A stretch of DNA of 64,000 nt from NCBI GenBank assembly GCA_035999765.1, contig CP108521.1:2356001-2420000 (forward strand), in the 5' to 3' direction. Origin of the DNA: Streptomyces sp. NBC_01231 (GTDB lineage: Bacteria > Actinomycetota > Actinomycetes > Streptomycetales > Streptomycetaceae). The notes beneath the pieces were generated by a model. It saw nothing but the letters and a program-made list of their open reading frames with translations. It was not told where the DNA came from and did not search any database. Both the position numbers and the translations under genes were made by a program. This document shows, piece after piece, positions 37,045 through 45,755 of this stretch (position 1 is its first letter; each line of letters opens with the position of its first letter).

Positions 37045-38366
37045 GGGACCGTCCGATCACCGTCGTCGGTACGGGGACGGGGGCGCCGCTGCCGCCCGAC
37101 GCCGCGGCCGCCGTGGCCGGGGCGGGCCTGGTCGTGGGCGGCCGACGCCATCTGGCCGCCGCCCCGGTGGCCGCGGACGCCGAGCAGGTGGTCCTCGGTG
37201 CGCTGGCGCCGGCCCTGGACACCATCGAGCGATATCTGGACGACGAGCGGCAGCGGGACGACGAGCGGCAGCGGGACGGCGAAGGGCATCCGGACGGCGG
37301 GCCGCATCCTGACCGGCCGGGCCCGGTCGTCGTGCTGGCCTCCGGCGACCCCGGGTTCTTCGGGATCGTGCGGGTGCTGGCGGAGCGGTTCGGTGCCGAG
37401 CGGCTCGACGTGCGGGCCGGTGTCTCGTCCGTCGCCGCCGCCTTCGCCCGCCTCGGGCTGCCCTGGGACGACGCGGTCGTCGTCAGCGCGCACGGGCGCG
37501 AGCTGCGGGCGGCGGTCAACGTGTGCCGGGCCCGGCCGAAGGTCGCCGTGCTGACCGGGCCGGGCGCGGGGCCGGCGGAACTGGGGGCCGCGCTCGGCTC
37601 CGCCGCACGGGTCCTGGTGGTCGCCTCCGCGCTCGGCTCCGAGGAGGAGCGGGTGGAGCGGGTGACACCGGCCGAGGCCGCGGCCCGGGACTGGGGATCG
37701 TCGGTGAACGTCGTGCTGTGCCTCAACGAGGCGCGGGCGCTCGGCGCTGTGCGTACCGTCGCCGGGCCGCCCGCCGGCCCCGCCGGATGGGCCCTGGCCG
37801 AAGAGGACTTCGCGCACCGCGACTCGATGATCACCAAGTTCGAAGTGCGGGCACTGGCCCTGGCCCGGCTCGGACCCCGCCTCGGCGACCTGATCTGGGA
37901 CGTCGGAGCCGGGTCGGGGTCGGTGGCCGTGGAGTGCGCGCGGTTCGGCGCGGCCGTGACCGCGGTGGAGAAGACCAGCGACGGGGCCGGGCGGATCCGC
38001 GCGAACGCCGCCGCGCACGGCGTCGACGTGCGGGTGGTGCACGGGGCGGCGCCGACCGTGCTGTCCGGCCTGGACGATCCCGACGCGGTGTTCGTCGGCG
38101 GCGGGGGGCGCGAACTGCCCGCCGTCGTCACGGCGTGCGCACGGCGGGCCCGGCGGACCGTCGTCGTCGCGATGGCCGCGCTCGACCGGGTGCCGGCCGC
38201 GCGGGCGGCGCTCACCGACGCCGGCTTCGACTGCGACGGGGTGCTGTTGCAGTCGTCCCGGCTCGCACCGCTGCCGGGAGACGTGACCCGGCTCGCGGCG
38301 ACGAATCCCGTTTTCCTGCTGTGGGGCGTCCGGCCCCCGGCACGGCGTGAAGGAGCTATTAAGTGA
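37041..38366 (+). CDS. cobL: Precorrin-6Y C5,15-methyltransferase (decarboxylating) CobL (CbiE-CbiT fusion)
   Basis: 441-aa two-domain enzyme. The N-terminal CbiE part (ITVVGTGTGAPLPPDAAAAV, VVLASGDPGFFGIVRVLAER) methylates C5. The C-terminal CbiT part (HRDSMITKFEVRALALARLG, LIWDVGAGSGSVAVECARFG) methylates C15 and decarboxylates. Between the early strands, DDERQRDDERQRDGEGHPDG is a hydrophilic insert made by an 18-bp tandem duplication. GTG 37041 overlaps cobM by 4 nt. Confidence 0.93.
   Translation: MRDRPITVVGTGTGAPLPPDAAAAVAGAGLVVGGRRHLAAAPVAADAEQVVLGALAPALDTIERYLDDERQRDDERQRDGEGHPDGGPHPDRPGPVVVLASGDPGFFGIVRVLAERFGAERLDVRAGVSSVAAAFARLGLPWDDAVVVSAHGRELRAAVNVCRARPKVAVLTGPGAGPAELGAALGSAARVLVVASALGSEEERVERVTPAEAAARDWGSSVNVVLCLNEARALGAVRTVAGPPAGPAGWALAEEDFAHRDSMITKFEVRALALARLGPRLGDLIWDVGAGSGSVAVECARFGAAVTAVEKTSDGAGRIRANAAAHGVDVRVVHGAAPTVLSGLDDPDAVFVGGGGRELPAVVTACARRARRTVVVAMAALDRVPAARAALTDAGFDCDGVLLQSSRLAPLPGDVTRLAATNPVFLLWGVRPPARREGAIK
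37239..37280. repeat. 18-bp tandem repeat inside cobL
   Basis: GACGACGAGCGGCAGCGG occurs at 37239-37256 and again at 37257-37274; a partial third copy follows. It encodes two copies of D-D-E-R-Q-R and keeps the reading frame. It is probably a recent slippage expansion in a surface loop. Confidence 0.8.
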
Positions 38367-40066
38367 TCGGCCTCATTTCCGCCACCGCGGCGGGCGCGGT
38401 CGCGCGGGACCGGCTGGCCGCGGCCTGGCCGGACCGGACGCGCGTGTACGAGGGCCCGGTGGGGGACGCCGTACGGGCCGCGTTCGCCCAGTGCGAGCAG
38501 CTCGTGTGTTTCCTGGCGACGGGGGCGACGGTCCGGCTGGTCGCGCCGCTGCTGGGCGACAAGGCGTCCGACCCGGGCGTGGTGTGTGTCGACGAGGGCG
38601 GCCGGTTCGCCGTGTCGCTGGTGGGCGGGCATGGCGGCGGCGCCAACGAACTCGCGGCCGAGGTCGGTGAGTTGCTGGGCGCACAGCCGGTGGTGACGAC
38701 GGCCACGGACTCGGTGGGGGTGCCGGGTCTCGACACCCTCGGGTTCCCGGTCGAGGGGGATGTGGCCGGGGTGTCGCGGGCCCTGCTCGACGGCGAACCG
38801 GTGGCTCTGGAGGCGGACTTCGGCTGGCCTCTTCCGGCCCTCCCGGTCACCGCGGAAGGGGCGTACGTGATCCGGCTGACGGATCGTCTCGTCGAACCCG
38901 CCGAGCGTACGGTCGTGTTGCGCCCGCCGTCCCTCGTCGTCGGCGTGGGCGCCTCCAGGGGCGCCCCGGTGGAGGAGGTGCTGGGGCTGGTCGAGGCCGC
39001 GTTGCGGGACGCGGGACTGTCGGCCCGTAGCGTCGCCGAACTCGCCACCGTCGACGCCAAGGCCGAGGAGGCCGGGATCGTCGAGGCGGCCGAGCGCCTG
39101 GGCGTGCCTCTGGTGACCTACTCCGCACCGGAGTTGGCCGCCGTGCACGTGCCCAACCCCTCCGACGCGCCGCTCGCCGCCGTCGGCACCCCGTCCGTGG
39201 CCGAGGCCGCCGCGCTCGTCGGTGGGGGTGAACTCCTCGTCCCCAAGCGGAAGTCGGCGGCGGATCCCGCCATGGCGACCTGTGCCGTCGCACGACGGCC
39301 CGCGCGCGGCCGGCTCGCGGTGGTCGGGCTCGGACCGGGCGCCCGGGACCTGCTCACGCCCCGCGCCAAGGACGAACTGCGGCGCGCCTCCGTGCTCGTC
39401 GGGCTCGACCAGTACGTCGACCAGATCCGCGACCTGCTGCGACCGGGCACCCGGGTCCTGGAGTCGGGGCTGGGGGCCGAGGAGGAGCGGGCCCGGACGG
39501 CCGTCGAGGAGGCCCGCAAGGGGCAGGCCGTCGCACTGATCGGCAGTGGGGACGCCGGCGTGTACGCCATGGCCTCCCCCGCTCTCGCGGAGGCCTCCGA
39601 CGACATCGACGTGATCGGCGTACCGGGCGTCACCGCCGCCCTCGCGGCCGCCGCGATCCTCGGCGCCCCGCTCGGCCACGACCACGTGTCCATCAGCCTC
39701 TCCGACCTGCACACGCCGTGGGAGGTCATCGAGCGGCGGGTTCGGGCGGCGGCCGAGGCGGACATCGTCGTGACGTTCTACAACCCGCGCAGCCGGGGCC
39801 GCGACTGGCAGCTGCCGAAGGCGCTCGCGATCCTCGCCGAGCACCGGGAGGCGACGACGCCGGTCGGTGTCGTGCGCAACGCGTCGCGGCCGGACGAGTC
39901 CGCTCGGTTGACGACCCTGGCCGACCTGGACCCGGCGACGGTCGACATGATGACGGTCGTGACCGTGGGCAACACCGCGACCCGGCGGATCGCCGGGCGC
40001 ATGGTGACGCCGCGCGGCTACCGCTGGCAGGAGAGCCCTCGGGACGCGCAGGAGGAGGCCAGGTGA
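38363..40066 (+). CDS. cobJ: CbiG-CobJ fusion (cobalt-precorrin-5A hydrolase-like plus precorrin-3B C17-methyltransferase)
   Basis: 567-aa bifunctional-looking protein. Residues about 1-300 are CbiG-like: FLATGATVRLVAPLLGDKAS, VSLVGGHGGGANELAAEVGE and PSLVVGVGASRGAPVEEVLG. Residues about 312-567 are a methylase of CobJ/CbiH type: LAVVGLGPGARDLLTPRAKD, LIGSGDAGVYAMASPALAEA, IGVPGVTAALAAAAILGAPL and VVTFYNPRSRGRDWQLPKAL. CbiG belongs to the early-cobalt route and opens the delta-lactone, whereas CobN belongs to the late-cobalt route. GTG 38363 overlaps cobL. Confidence 0.92.
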   Translation: MIGLISATAAGAVARDRLAAAWPDRTRVYEGPVGDAVRAAFAQCEQLVCFLATGATVRLVAPLLGDKASDPGVVCVDEGGRFAVSLVGGHGGGANELAAEVGELLGAQPVVTTATDSVGVPGLDTLGFPVEGDVAGVSRALLDGEPVALEADFGWPLPALPVTAEGAYVIRLTDRLVEPAERTVVLRPPSLVVGVGASRGAPVEEVLGLVEAALRDAGLSARSVAELATVDAKAEEAGIVEAAERLGVPLVTYSAPELAAVHVPNPSDAPLAAVGTPSVAEAAALVGGGELLVPKRKSAADPAMATCAVARRPARGRLAVVGLGPGARDLLTPRAKDELRRASVLVGLDQYVDQIRDLLRPGTRVLESGLGAEEERARTAVEEARKGQAVALIGSGDAGVYAMASPALAEASDDIDVIGVPGVTAALAAAAILGAPLGHDHVSISLSDLHTPWEVIERRVRAAAEADIVVTFYNPRSRGRDWQLPKALAILAEHREATTPVGVVRNASRPDESARLTTLADLDPATVDMMTVVTVGNTATRRIAGRMVTPRGYRWQESPRDAQEEAR

Positions 40067-40653
40067 ACCGTGTGGTCCACCCGATCGAGCAGGAGTCCTT
40101 CCGGCGGCTGCGCGCGCGCCTGGACACCTCGCACTTCCCGCCGCTGACCCGGGCGGTCGTGGAGCGGGTCATCCACTCCGCGGCCGACCTGGAGTACGCG
40201 AGCGATCTCGTCATGGCCGAGGACGCGCTGGAGAAGGCGTACGCCGCTCTGCACGCCGGGGCGCCCGTGGTCGTGGACGTGGAGATGGTCGCGGCCGGGA
40301 TCACCCGGCGGGAGACCGTCTGCCGGCTCAGGGACGCCGAGTCCGGTCCCGGTCTGACCCGTTCGGCCCACGCGATCCGGCTGGCGTACGAACAGGTCGG
40401 CCCGGGCGCCCTGTGGGTGATCGGCAACGCCCCCACCGCCCTGGAGGAGCTGCTGACCCTGGACGCCTCTCCCGCGCTGGTCATCGGCCTGCCCGTCGGT
40501 TTCGTCGGCGCGACCGAGTCCAAGGCCGCGTTGCGGGAGAGCGGACTGCCCGCCGTGAGCAACGTGTCCGAGAAGGGCGGTTCGGCGGTCGCCGCCGCCG
40601 CGCTCAACGCTCTGCTGTACCACCCCGATTCGCATCCCGAGGAGCAACAGTGA
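40063..40653 (+). CDS. cobH: Precorrin-8X methylmutase CobH/CbiC
   Basis: 196-aa enzyme that moves a methyl group from C11 to C12 to give hydrogenobyrinic acid. IEQESFRRLRARLDTSHFPP, VERVIHSAADLEYASDLVMA (His of the active site), VVVDVEMVAAGITRR and VIGLPVGFVGATESKAALRE are typical. GTG 40063 overlaps the previous stop and the next start overlaps this stop. Length fits the family. Confidence 0.95.
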   Translation: MNRVVHPIEQESFRRLRARLDTSHFPPLTRAVVERVIHSAADLEYASDLVMAEDALEKAYAALHAGAPVVVDVEMVAAGITRRETVCRLRDAESGPGLTRSAHAIRLAYEQVGPGALWVIGNAPTALEELLTLDASPALVIGLPVGFVGATESKAALRESGLPAVSNVSEKGGSAVAAAALNALLYHPDSHPEEQQ

Positions 40654-41576
40654 CCACCCCGCCGCCCGCCCTGCTCATCGCCGGCCACGGCACCCGGGAC
40701 GACGCCGGAGCCGAGGCGTTCCGCGACTTCGTACGGCGCCTGGGCAGCCGCCACCCCGAACTGCCCGTCGCGGGCGGCTTCATCGAGCTGTCCCCGCCGC
40801 CGCTGGGCGACGCGGTCACCGAGTTGGTGGAGCGGGGGGTACGCCGGTTCGCCGCCGTACCGCTGATGCTGGTGTCCGCCGGACACGCCAAGGGGGACAT
40901 CCCGGCGGCGCTGTCCCGGGAGAAGGAACGGCACCCGGGGATCTCGTACAGCTACGGACGCCCGCTGGGCCCGCACCCCGCGCTGCTGAGCGTGCTGGAG
41001 CGACGGCTGGACGAGGCGCTCGGCGCGTCGGTGCGCACGCCCGCCGACCGGGCCGACGTGACCGTGCTGCTGGTGGGGCGCGGTTCCACGGATCCCGACG
41101 CGAACGCCGAGGTGCACAAGGCGGCCCGGCTGCTGTGGGAGGGGCGCGGATACGCGGGCGTGGAGACGGCGTTCGTGTCGCTGGCGGCGCCGGACGTGCC
41201 GAGCGGCCTGGATCGGTGCGCGAAGCTCGGGGCGCGGCGGATCGTGGTGCTCCCCTACTTCCTGTTCACCGGGATCCTGCCGGACCGGGTGCGGCAGCAG
41301 ACGGAGGGCTGGGCGGCGGCACACCCGGAGGTCGAGGTACGGTCGGCCGATGTCATCGGTCCGGAGCCGGAGTTGCTGGACCTGGTGTGGGAGCGGTACG
41401 AGGAGGCCGTCAAGGGCGACCTGCGGATGAACTGCGACTCGTGCGTGTACCGGATCGCGCTGCCCGGCTTCGAGGACAAGGTCGGTCTGCCGCAGCAGCC
41501 GCACTTCCACCCGGACGACGACCACCACCACGGGCACCACCAGCACGGAGGACACACACACTCCCATGCGCACTGA
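40650..41576 (+). CDS. cbiX: Sirohydrochlorin chelatase CbiX-like protein with His-rich tail
   Basis: 308-aa protein with two CbiX-like halves: LLIAGHGTRDDAGAEAFRDF with VPLMLVSAGHAKGDIPAALS, and VLLVGRGSTDPDANAEVHKA with IVVLPYFLFTGILPDRVRQQ. The catalytic His pair of the first half is kept (AGHGT, SAGHAKGDI). A CDSCVY pair (near residue 270) may hold metal or a cluster. The last 24 residues have eleven His with Asp and Gly (DDDHHHGHHQHGGHTHSHAH), likely a metal store. CbiX inserts Co2+ early, yet CobN is in the same operon, so Fe insertion into siroheme is also possible. Confidence 0.88.
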   Translation: MTTPPPALLIAGHGTRDDAGAEAFRDFVRRLGSRHPELPVAGGFIELSPPPLGDAVTELVERGVRRFAAVPLMLVSAGHAKGDIPAALSREKERHPGISYSYGRPLGPHPALLSVLERRLDEALGASVRTPADRADVTVLLVGRGSTDPDANAEVHKAARLLWEGRGYAGVETAFVSLAAPDVPSGLDRCAKLGARRIVVLPYFLFTGILPDRVRQQTEGWAAAHPEVEVRSADVIGPEPELLDLVWERYEEAVKGDLRMNCDSCVYRIALPGFEDKVGLPQQPHFHPDDDHHHGHHQHGGHTHSHAH

Positions 41577-42627
41577 GGGACATGACCTGCGCCACCACGG
41601 CGACGCCGAGGTGCGTGACGCCGGCTCGGCGGTCGTCGACCTGGCCGTGAACGTACGCGCCGACACCCCGCCCGTCTGGCTGCGGGAGCGGATCGCCGAG
41701 TCGCTGACCTCTCTCGCCGCCTATCCGGACGGGCGGGCGGCGCGGGCGGCGGTGGCGGCGCGGCACGGGCTGCCGGTGGAGCGGGTGCTGTTGACGGCGG
41801 GTGCCGCCGAGGCGTTCGTCCTGCTCGCGCGTGCCCTGAAGGTGCGCCGGCCGGTCGTGGTGCATCCCCAGTTCACGGAGCCGGAGGCGGCGCTGCGGGA
41901 CGCCGGTCACCCGGTCGACCGGGTGCTGCTGCGGGAGGAGGACGGTTTCCGGCTGGATCCGGCGGCCGTTCCGGAGGACGCCGACCTGGTGGTGATCGGC
42001 AACCCGACGAACCCGACGTCCGTGCTGCATCCGGCCGCCGCGATCGCCCGACTGGCGCGTCCCGGGCGGACGTTGGTGGTGGACGAGGCCTTCATCGACG
42101 CGGTGCCGGGCGAGCGGGAGGCGCTGGCCGGGCGGACGGACGTTCCCGGCCTGGTGGTGCTGCGCAGCCTGACCAAGACGTGGGGGCTGGCCGGACTGCG
42201 GATCGGTTATGTGCTGGCCGAGCCCGAGACCGTGGTGGAACTGGAGCGGGCCCAGCCCCTGTGGCCGGTGTCCACGCCCGCCCTCGCGGCGGCTCAGGCG
42301 TGCGTCTCGCCGCGGGCGCTGGCGGAGGCGGGCCATGCCGCCCACCGCGTCGCCACCGACCGGGCCCATCTCGTCGCGGGCCTGGAGGAGTTCGGCGCCG
42401 ACGGACTGCGGGTGGCGGGGCCCGCCGAGGCGTCGTTCGTCCTGGTCCGACTGCCGCACGCCCTCGCCGTACGACGGCATCTGCGCGACCTCGGGTTCGC
42501 GGTCCGGCGCGGGGACACCTTCCCGGGGCTGGACGAGCGGTGGCTGCGGCTGGCGGTACGGGACCGGGTGACCGTCAACTCGTTCCTCCAGGCGCTGGAC
42601 CGGGCGATGGCTCTGGCGCAGCGCTGA
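41566..42627 (+). CDS. cobC: PLP-dependent CobC-like aminotransferase-fold protein
   Basis: 353-aa fold-type I PLP protein of the Rv2231c/CobC type, thought to make the (R)-1-amino-2-propanol (phosphate) arm from threonine phosphate. The PLP Lys is in VLRSLTKTWGLAGLRIGYVL, and NPTNPTSVLHP and VVDEAFIDAV are the other conserved parts. ATG 41566 lies inside the end of cbiX, with 11 nt overlap. The 3' end overlaps the convergent DUF2264 gene by 53 bp. Last gene of the operon. Confidence 0.88.
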   Translation: MRTEGHDLRHHGDAEVRDAGSAVVDLAVNVRADTPPVWLRERIAESLTSLAAYPDGRAARAAVAARHGLPVERVLLTAGAAEAFVLLARALKVRRPVVVHPQFTEPEAALRDAGHPVDRVLLREEDGFRLDPAAVPEDADLVVIGNPTNPTSVLHPAAAIARLARPGRTLVVDEAFIDAVPGEREALAGRTDVPGLVVLRSLTKTWGLAGLRIGYVLAEPETVVELERAQPLWPVSTPALAAAQACVSPRALAEAGHAAHRVATDRAHLVAGLEEFGADGLRVAGPAEASFVLVRLPHALAVRRHLRDLGFAVRRGDTFPGLDERWLRLAVRDRVTVNSFLQALDRAMALAQR

Positions 42628-44521
42628 GCCCAGGTGCCACCCGCTCCCGTGTGCCGTCCGGGAAGCGGATCTCCACGGTTCCGTCCTCGGCGACCGACGC
42701 GCCCGCTCCGGTACGCAGCGCGTCCGGGTCGGCGCTGAGCACCACAAGGGTGACCAACAGGCTTGCGCCGTCGGCCAGTTCGAGCTGAGGTGTCGCCGAG
42801 TGGTGGCCGACGGCATTGGTGCCGACGGCCGTCGCGACCGTACCTTGGGCGCCGTCCCAGCCGTACAGGCCGCTGATCGCGCTGGTCAGGCCGTCCGCGC
42901 GGCGGGCAGCTGCCCGGCTCGGGCCGGTCTGGGCAACCGGCGGCGCGGTGTCGTCGGCGACCGCCCAGCCGCCTTCGCGGACCGGGGTTCCGGGCGGGAC
43001 GTCGAGGCGGTGGACCCGCACCTCCCACGGGCCGTGGACCACGCTCACCGTCTCGACGCGGTGCCCCCGCGCCCGGTGCCAGGAGGCGGCACGCCCGCCC
43101 GAGGCGCCGAGCGGGTGGATACGGCCGCGGGGGGACGGCGTGCCGTCGGGGGCCAGCAGGGCGATGTGGTTGTCCGCACCGGTGCCCGGGGCGCCCGGGG
43201 TTTCGGGTGCTGTCGCGCTGGAGTACGCGAACCGGGCGTAGTGCGGGCTCTCCTCGGCGGTCGCCGGCGGGGGCGGGAACCGGTCGCTGCCGTGGTTGAC
43301 GAGCCGTACGATCCCGTCGGCGGCGGTGGAGTGCAGGAGCCAGCCGGGGGCCGGCAGGGCCAGGCGTACGTCGGTGGTGTCCACGGGGGCGGGTTCCTCG
43401 GGTGCCGTCCACATCGGGTGGTTCTCCGGCAGAAGCAGGCCGAGGAAGGCCTTGCTCGCCCAGTACGGGGAGGCGGGGCCCGAGTAGCGCTGGGTGGCGG
43501 GGAGGAAGGGGCGGTACCAGCCGAGGGTGAGCAGACCGCGTTCGTCCGGCACGCCTCGCTCGGCGAAGTGCTTCAGCGCGCCCGAGGCGAGGCGGCGGGC
43601 ACGGCCGGGCGGTAACGGGGTGGCGTCGGCGAGGGCGCCCGCCCACAGCGGTGCGGTGGTCGCGAAGCGGTAGGTGAGGGAACGGCCCTGGTGCACCGGG
43701 GCGCCGTCGGAGCCGAAGAAGTGCTGGTGGACGGAGAGGAACTCACGCAGGCGGGCGCGGTGCCGGGCCACCGTGGCGGGGTCCGCGCGCGGGCCCGCGA
43801 TGCGTGCCCACAGCACCGGGTACAGATGCAGCGCCAGGGCGTTGTAGGAGTCGAACTTGCGGCCGTCGCCGTCGGTGTACCAGCCGCCGCCCCGGTACCA
43901 GTCGTCCAGGCGGGCGAGCCCGGCGTCGATCTCGGCGCGGCTGTGCGGGGCGCCGACGGAGGCCAGGAACTCCTCCGCGATGACCTGGAACAGGCGCCAG
44001 TTGGAGTCGTTGACGTCGGCGCCGACGAACCCGCCCAGCCAGTGGGCGACCTGGTCGCGTACCCGGTCGTCGAGGTGGTCCCACAGCCAGCGGCGGGACT
44101 CGTGCAGGGCGATCGCGATCGACGCGGCCTCGACCATGGGCTGGGCGCGGTCGGTGATGGGCGGCCAGCGTTCGTCGCCGTGCGGGTCGGTGCCGGCGGC
44201 GAGTCCGGCCGCGTACCGCTCGATGAGGGCGGGGCCGACGCGACCGCCCGAGCCCGCGATGCGGAAGGCGGCGAGGAGGAAGGAGCGGGCGAAGCCCTCC
44301 AGGCCGTCCGACCAGGGCCCCGAGTGGCTGGCCGGCCCGGGCAGCCGGTACTGCGCGAACCCCGGGGAGGCGTACGGCAGCAGCCCGTCGAGGAGGCGGT
44401 CGGCGATCGCCTCCCAGTGGGCGCGGGTCCAGCCGGTGATCGGCGAGAGCAGCGGGTCGGGTGCGGGAAGGTCGGGAAGGTGCGTCGGGTCGTCGGGGAG
44501 CGACACATGCGGCGCGGTCAT
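42575..44521 (-). CDS. DUF2264 family protein, likely intracellular carbohydrate-active enzyme
   Basis: 648-aa protein with no signal peptide. The N-terminal 380 residues are helix-rich with many Trp/Tyr (GWTRAHWEAIADRLLDGLLP, ERWPPITDRAQPMVEAASIA, DSNWRLFQVIAEEFLASVGA, DGDGRKFDSYNALALHLYPV), as in (alpha/alpha)6 glycosidases and lyases. The C-terminal 250 residues are beta-rich, like the sandwich that follows such domains. The family is DUF2264, of poorly known function. It is encoded with a LacI regulator and an oligosaccharide importer and could open the imported sugar. ATG 44521 has GGAGG 12 nt upstream. The end overlaps cobC. Confidence 0.8.
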   Translation of the reverse strand: MTAPHVSLPDDPTHLPDLPAPDPLLSPITGWTRAHWEAIADRLLDGLLPYASPGFAQYRLPGPASHSGPWSDGLEGFARSFLLAAFRIAGSGGRVGPALIERYAAGLAAGTDPHGDERWPPITDRAQPMVEAASIAIALHESRRWLWDHLDDRVRDQVAHWLGGFVGADVNDSNWRLFQVIAEEFLASVGAPHSRAEIDAGLARLDDWYRGGGWYTDGDGRKFDSYNALALHLYPVLWARIAGPRADPATVARHRARLREFLSVHQHFFGSDGAPVHQGRSLTYRFATTAPLWAGALADATPLPPGRARRLASGALKHFAERGVPDERGLLTLGWYRPFLPATQRYSGPASPYWASKAFLGLLLPENHPMWTAPEEPAPVDTTDVRLALPAPGWLLHSTAADGIVRLVNHGSDRFPPPPATAEESPHYARFAYSSATAPETPGAPGTGADNHIALLAPDGTPSPRGRIHPLGASGGRAASWHRARGHRVETVSVVHGPWEVRVHRLDVPPGTPVREGGWAVADDTAPPVAQTGPSRAAARRADGLTSAISGLYGWDGAQGTVATAVGTNAVGHHSATPQLELADGASLLVTLVVLSADPDALRTGAGASVAEDGTVEIRFPDGTRERVAPGLSAAPEPSPGPAPGGTS

Positions 44522-44569
44522 ACGGGGCTGAATCCTCCGTGTCGGTCAGATGGCGGCCAGTGCTGCGGC

Positions 44570-44631
44570 GCCCCTTCAGGGGCGCGGGGCCGCATCGATG
44601 TGCGGCTCCGCCGGGGGCGCGAGCAGCCACA
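44570..44631. repeat. Streptomyces-type palindromic intergenic repeat
   Basis: GCGCCCCTTCAGGGGCGCGG opens the element with a CCCCTTCAGGGG hairpin. A CCGCATCGATGTGCGG hairpin and CTCCGCCGGGGGCGCGAGCA follow. I know this order from many Streptomyces intergenic regions. It lies between the LacI gene stop and the DUF2264 start and may act as a terminator or mRNA end. Confidence 0.65.
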
Positions 44632-44633
44632 GG

Positions 44634-45695
44634 TCACCCGCAGTCGCCCGACGGCCTCGGCGGCGCGGCGACACTGCGGCGAACGACGATGTGCGTCCCC
44701 AGCAGATGGTGGCTCGCGGCGGCGTTGTCGGGGTCCCGCAGGGCGATGCGTACCGCGGCGCGGCCGAGTTCCTCAGCGGGGGTACGAACGGTGGTGAGGG
44801 GCGGGTTGAAGTCCTCCGCGAGCGGAATGTCGTTGTAGCCGACGACGGAGATGTCGTCGGGGACGGTGAGCCCCGCATCGGCGATGGCGCGCAGCGCCCC
44901 CGCGGCGACCATGTCGTCGCCGGCGAAGACAGCCGTGAACTCCCTTGTCTCCTTGAGCAGTTCGGCCATCGCCCGCAGGCCGGCCGCACGGCCGAGCCCG
45001 CAGTCGACGACCTGCGCGGCCTCGGGTGGCAGGCCATGCTCGGCGAGCGCGGCCCGGTAGCCGGTGACGCGGGCGTCGAGCGCGGTGTTCCCGGGCAGCC
45101 CGCCGAGGAAGACGATCCGGCGATGACCGGCCGACAGCAGGTGTCCGGTGATCGCCCGCGCCCCCGCCTCGTTGTCGAACTCGACCACCAGTGCGGGGAT
45201 GTCGGGATCGGGCGCGGGCCGCCCGCACAGCACCAGCCGGGCGCCCGTGGAGTCGAGGGCCTGCGCGTAGTGGGCGACGCGCTCCCGGTAGGCGTCGTCC
45301 TCGACGACCCCGCCGACCAGGATCACAAGCCGCGCGCCCTCCTCCCGCATGAGCTGCACGAACTCCATCTCGCGCTGCGGGTCCCCGCCGGTCGCGCCGA
45401 CCACGCACAGCCAGCCCCGGTCGGCGGCCTCCGCCTCCACGCCCTCGGCGACCTGGGCGTAGAACGGGCTGGTCACCTGGCGGACGACGACCGCGGCCAT
45501 CTTGCGGCCGCCGCCGACCAGGGCGCGGGCGTGCGCGTTGGCGACGTAGTCGAGGTCGCGGGCGGCGCGCAGCACGCGGGCCCGGGTCGCGGCGGGCACC
45601 GGGTGGTTGCCGCTCAGGGCGCGGGAGGCGGTCGCCATCGACACGCCCGCCCGCTGGGCGACATCCCGGATCGTGACCCGCCGCTTGGACTCCAT
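44634..45695 (-). CDS. LacI family transcriptional regulator
   Basis: 353-aa repressor. The headpiece is VTIRDVAQRAGVSMATASRA followed by LSGNHPVPAATRARVLRAAR; the hinge helix DYVANAHARALVGGGRK follows. The rest is the periplasmic-binding-protein-like sugar sensor (VVEFDNEAGARAITGHLLSA, VFAGDDMVAAGALRAIADAG, ISVVGYNDIPLAEDFNPPLT). ATG 45695 was preferred for the SD-like GGGGAG close upstream; ATG 45707 is a valid alternative. It is the natural candidate to bind the AAAACGTTTT sites at 49361-49370 and 49227-49238, before and inside the transporter operon, in the same run of genes. Confidence 0.92.
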   Translation of the reverse strand: MESKRRVTIRDVAQRAGVSMATASRALSGNHPVPAATRARVLRAARDLDYVANAHARALVGGGRKMAAVVVRQVTSPFYAQVAEGVEAEAADRGWLCVVGATGGDPQREMEFVQLMREEGARLVILVGGVVEDDAYRERVAHYAQALDSTGARLVLCGRPAPDPDIPALVVEFDNEAGARAITGHLLSAGHRRIVFLGGLPGNTALDARVTGYRAALAEHGLPPEAAQVVDCGLGRAAGLRAMAELLKETREFTAVFAGDDMVAAGALRAIADAGLTVPDDISVVGYNDIPLAEDFNPPLTTVRTPAEELGRAAVRIALRDPDNAAASHHLLGTHIVVRRSVAAPPRPSGDCG

Positions 45696-45755
45696 GTCGC
45701 TCCCCATCCCCCGCGTCTCCTCTTCCACCGGCACCCGCCGTCCACCGGCACCCGG

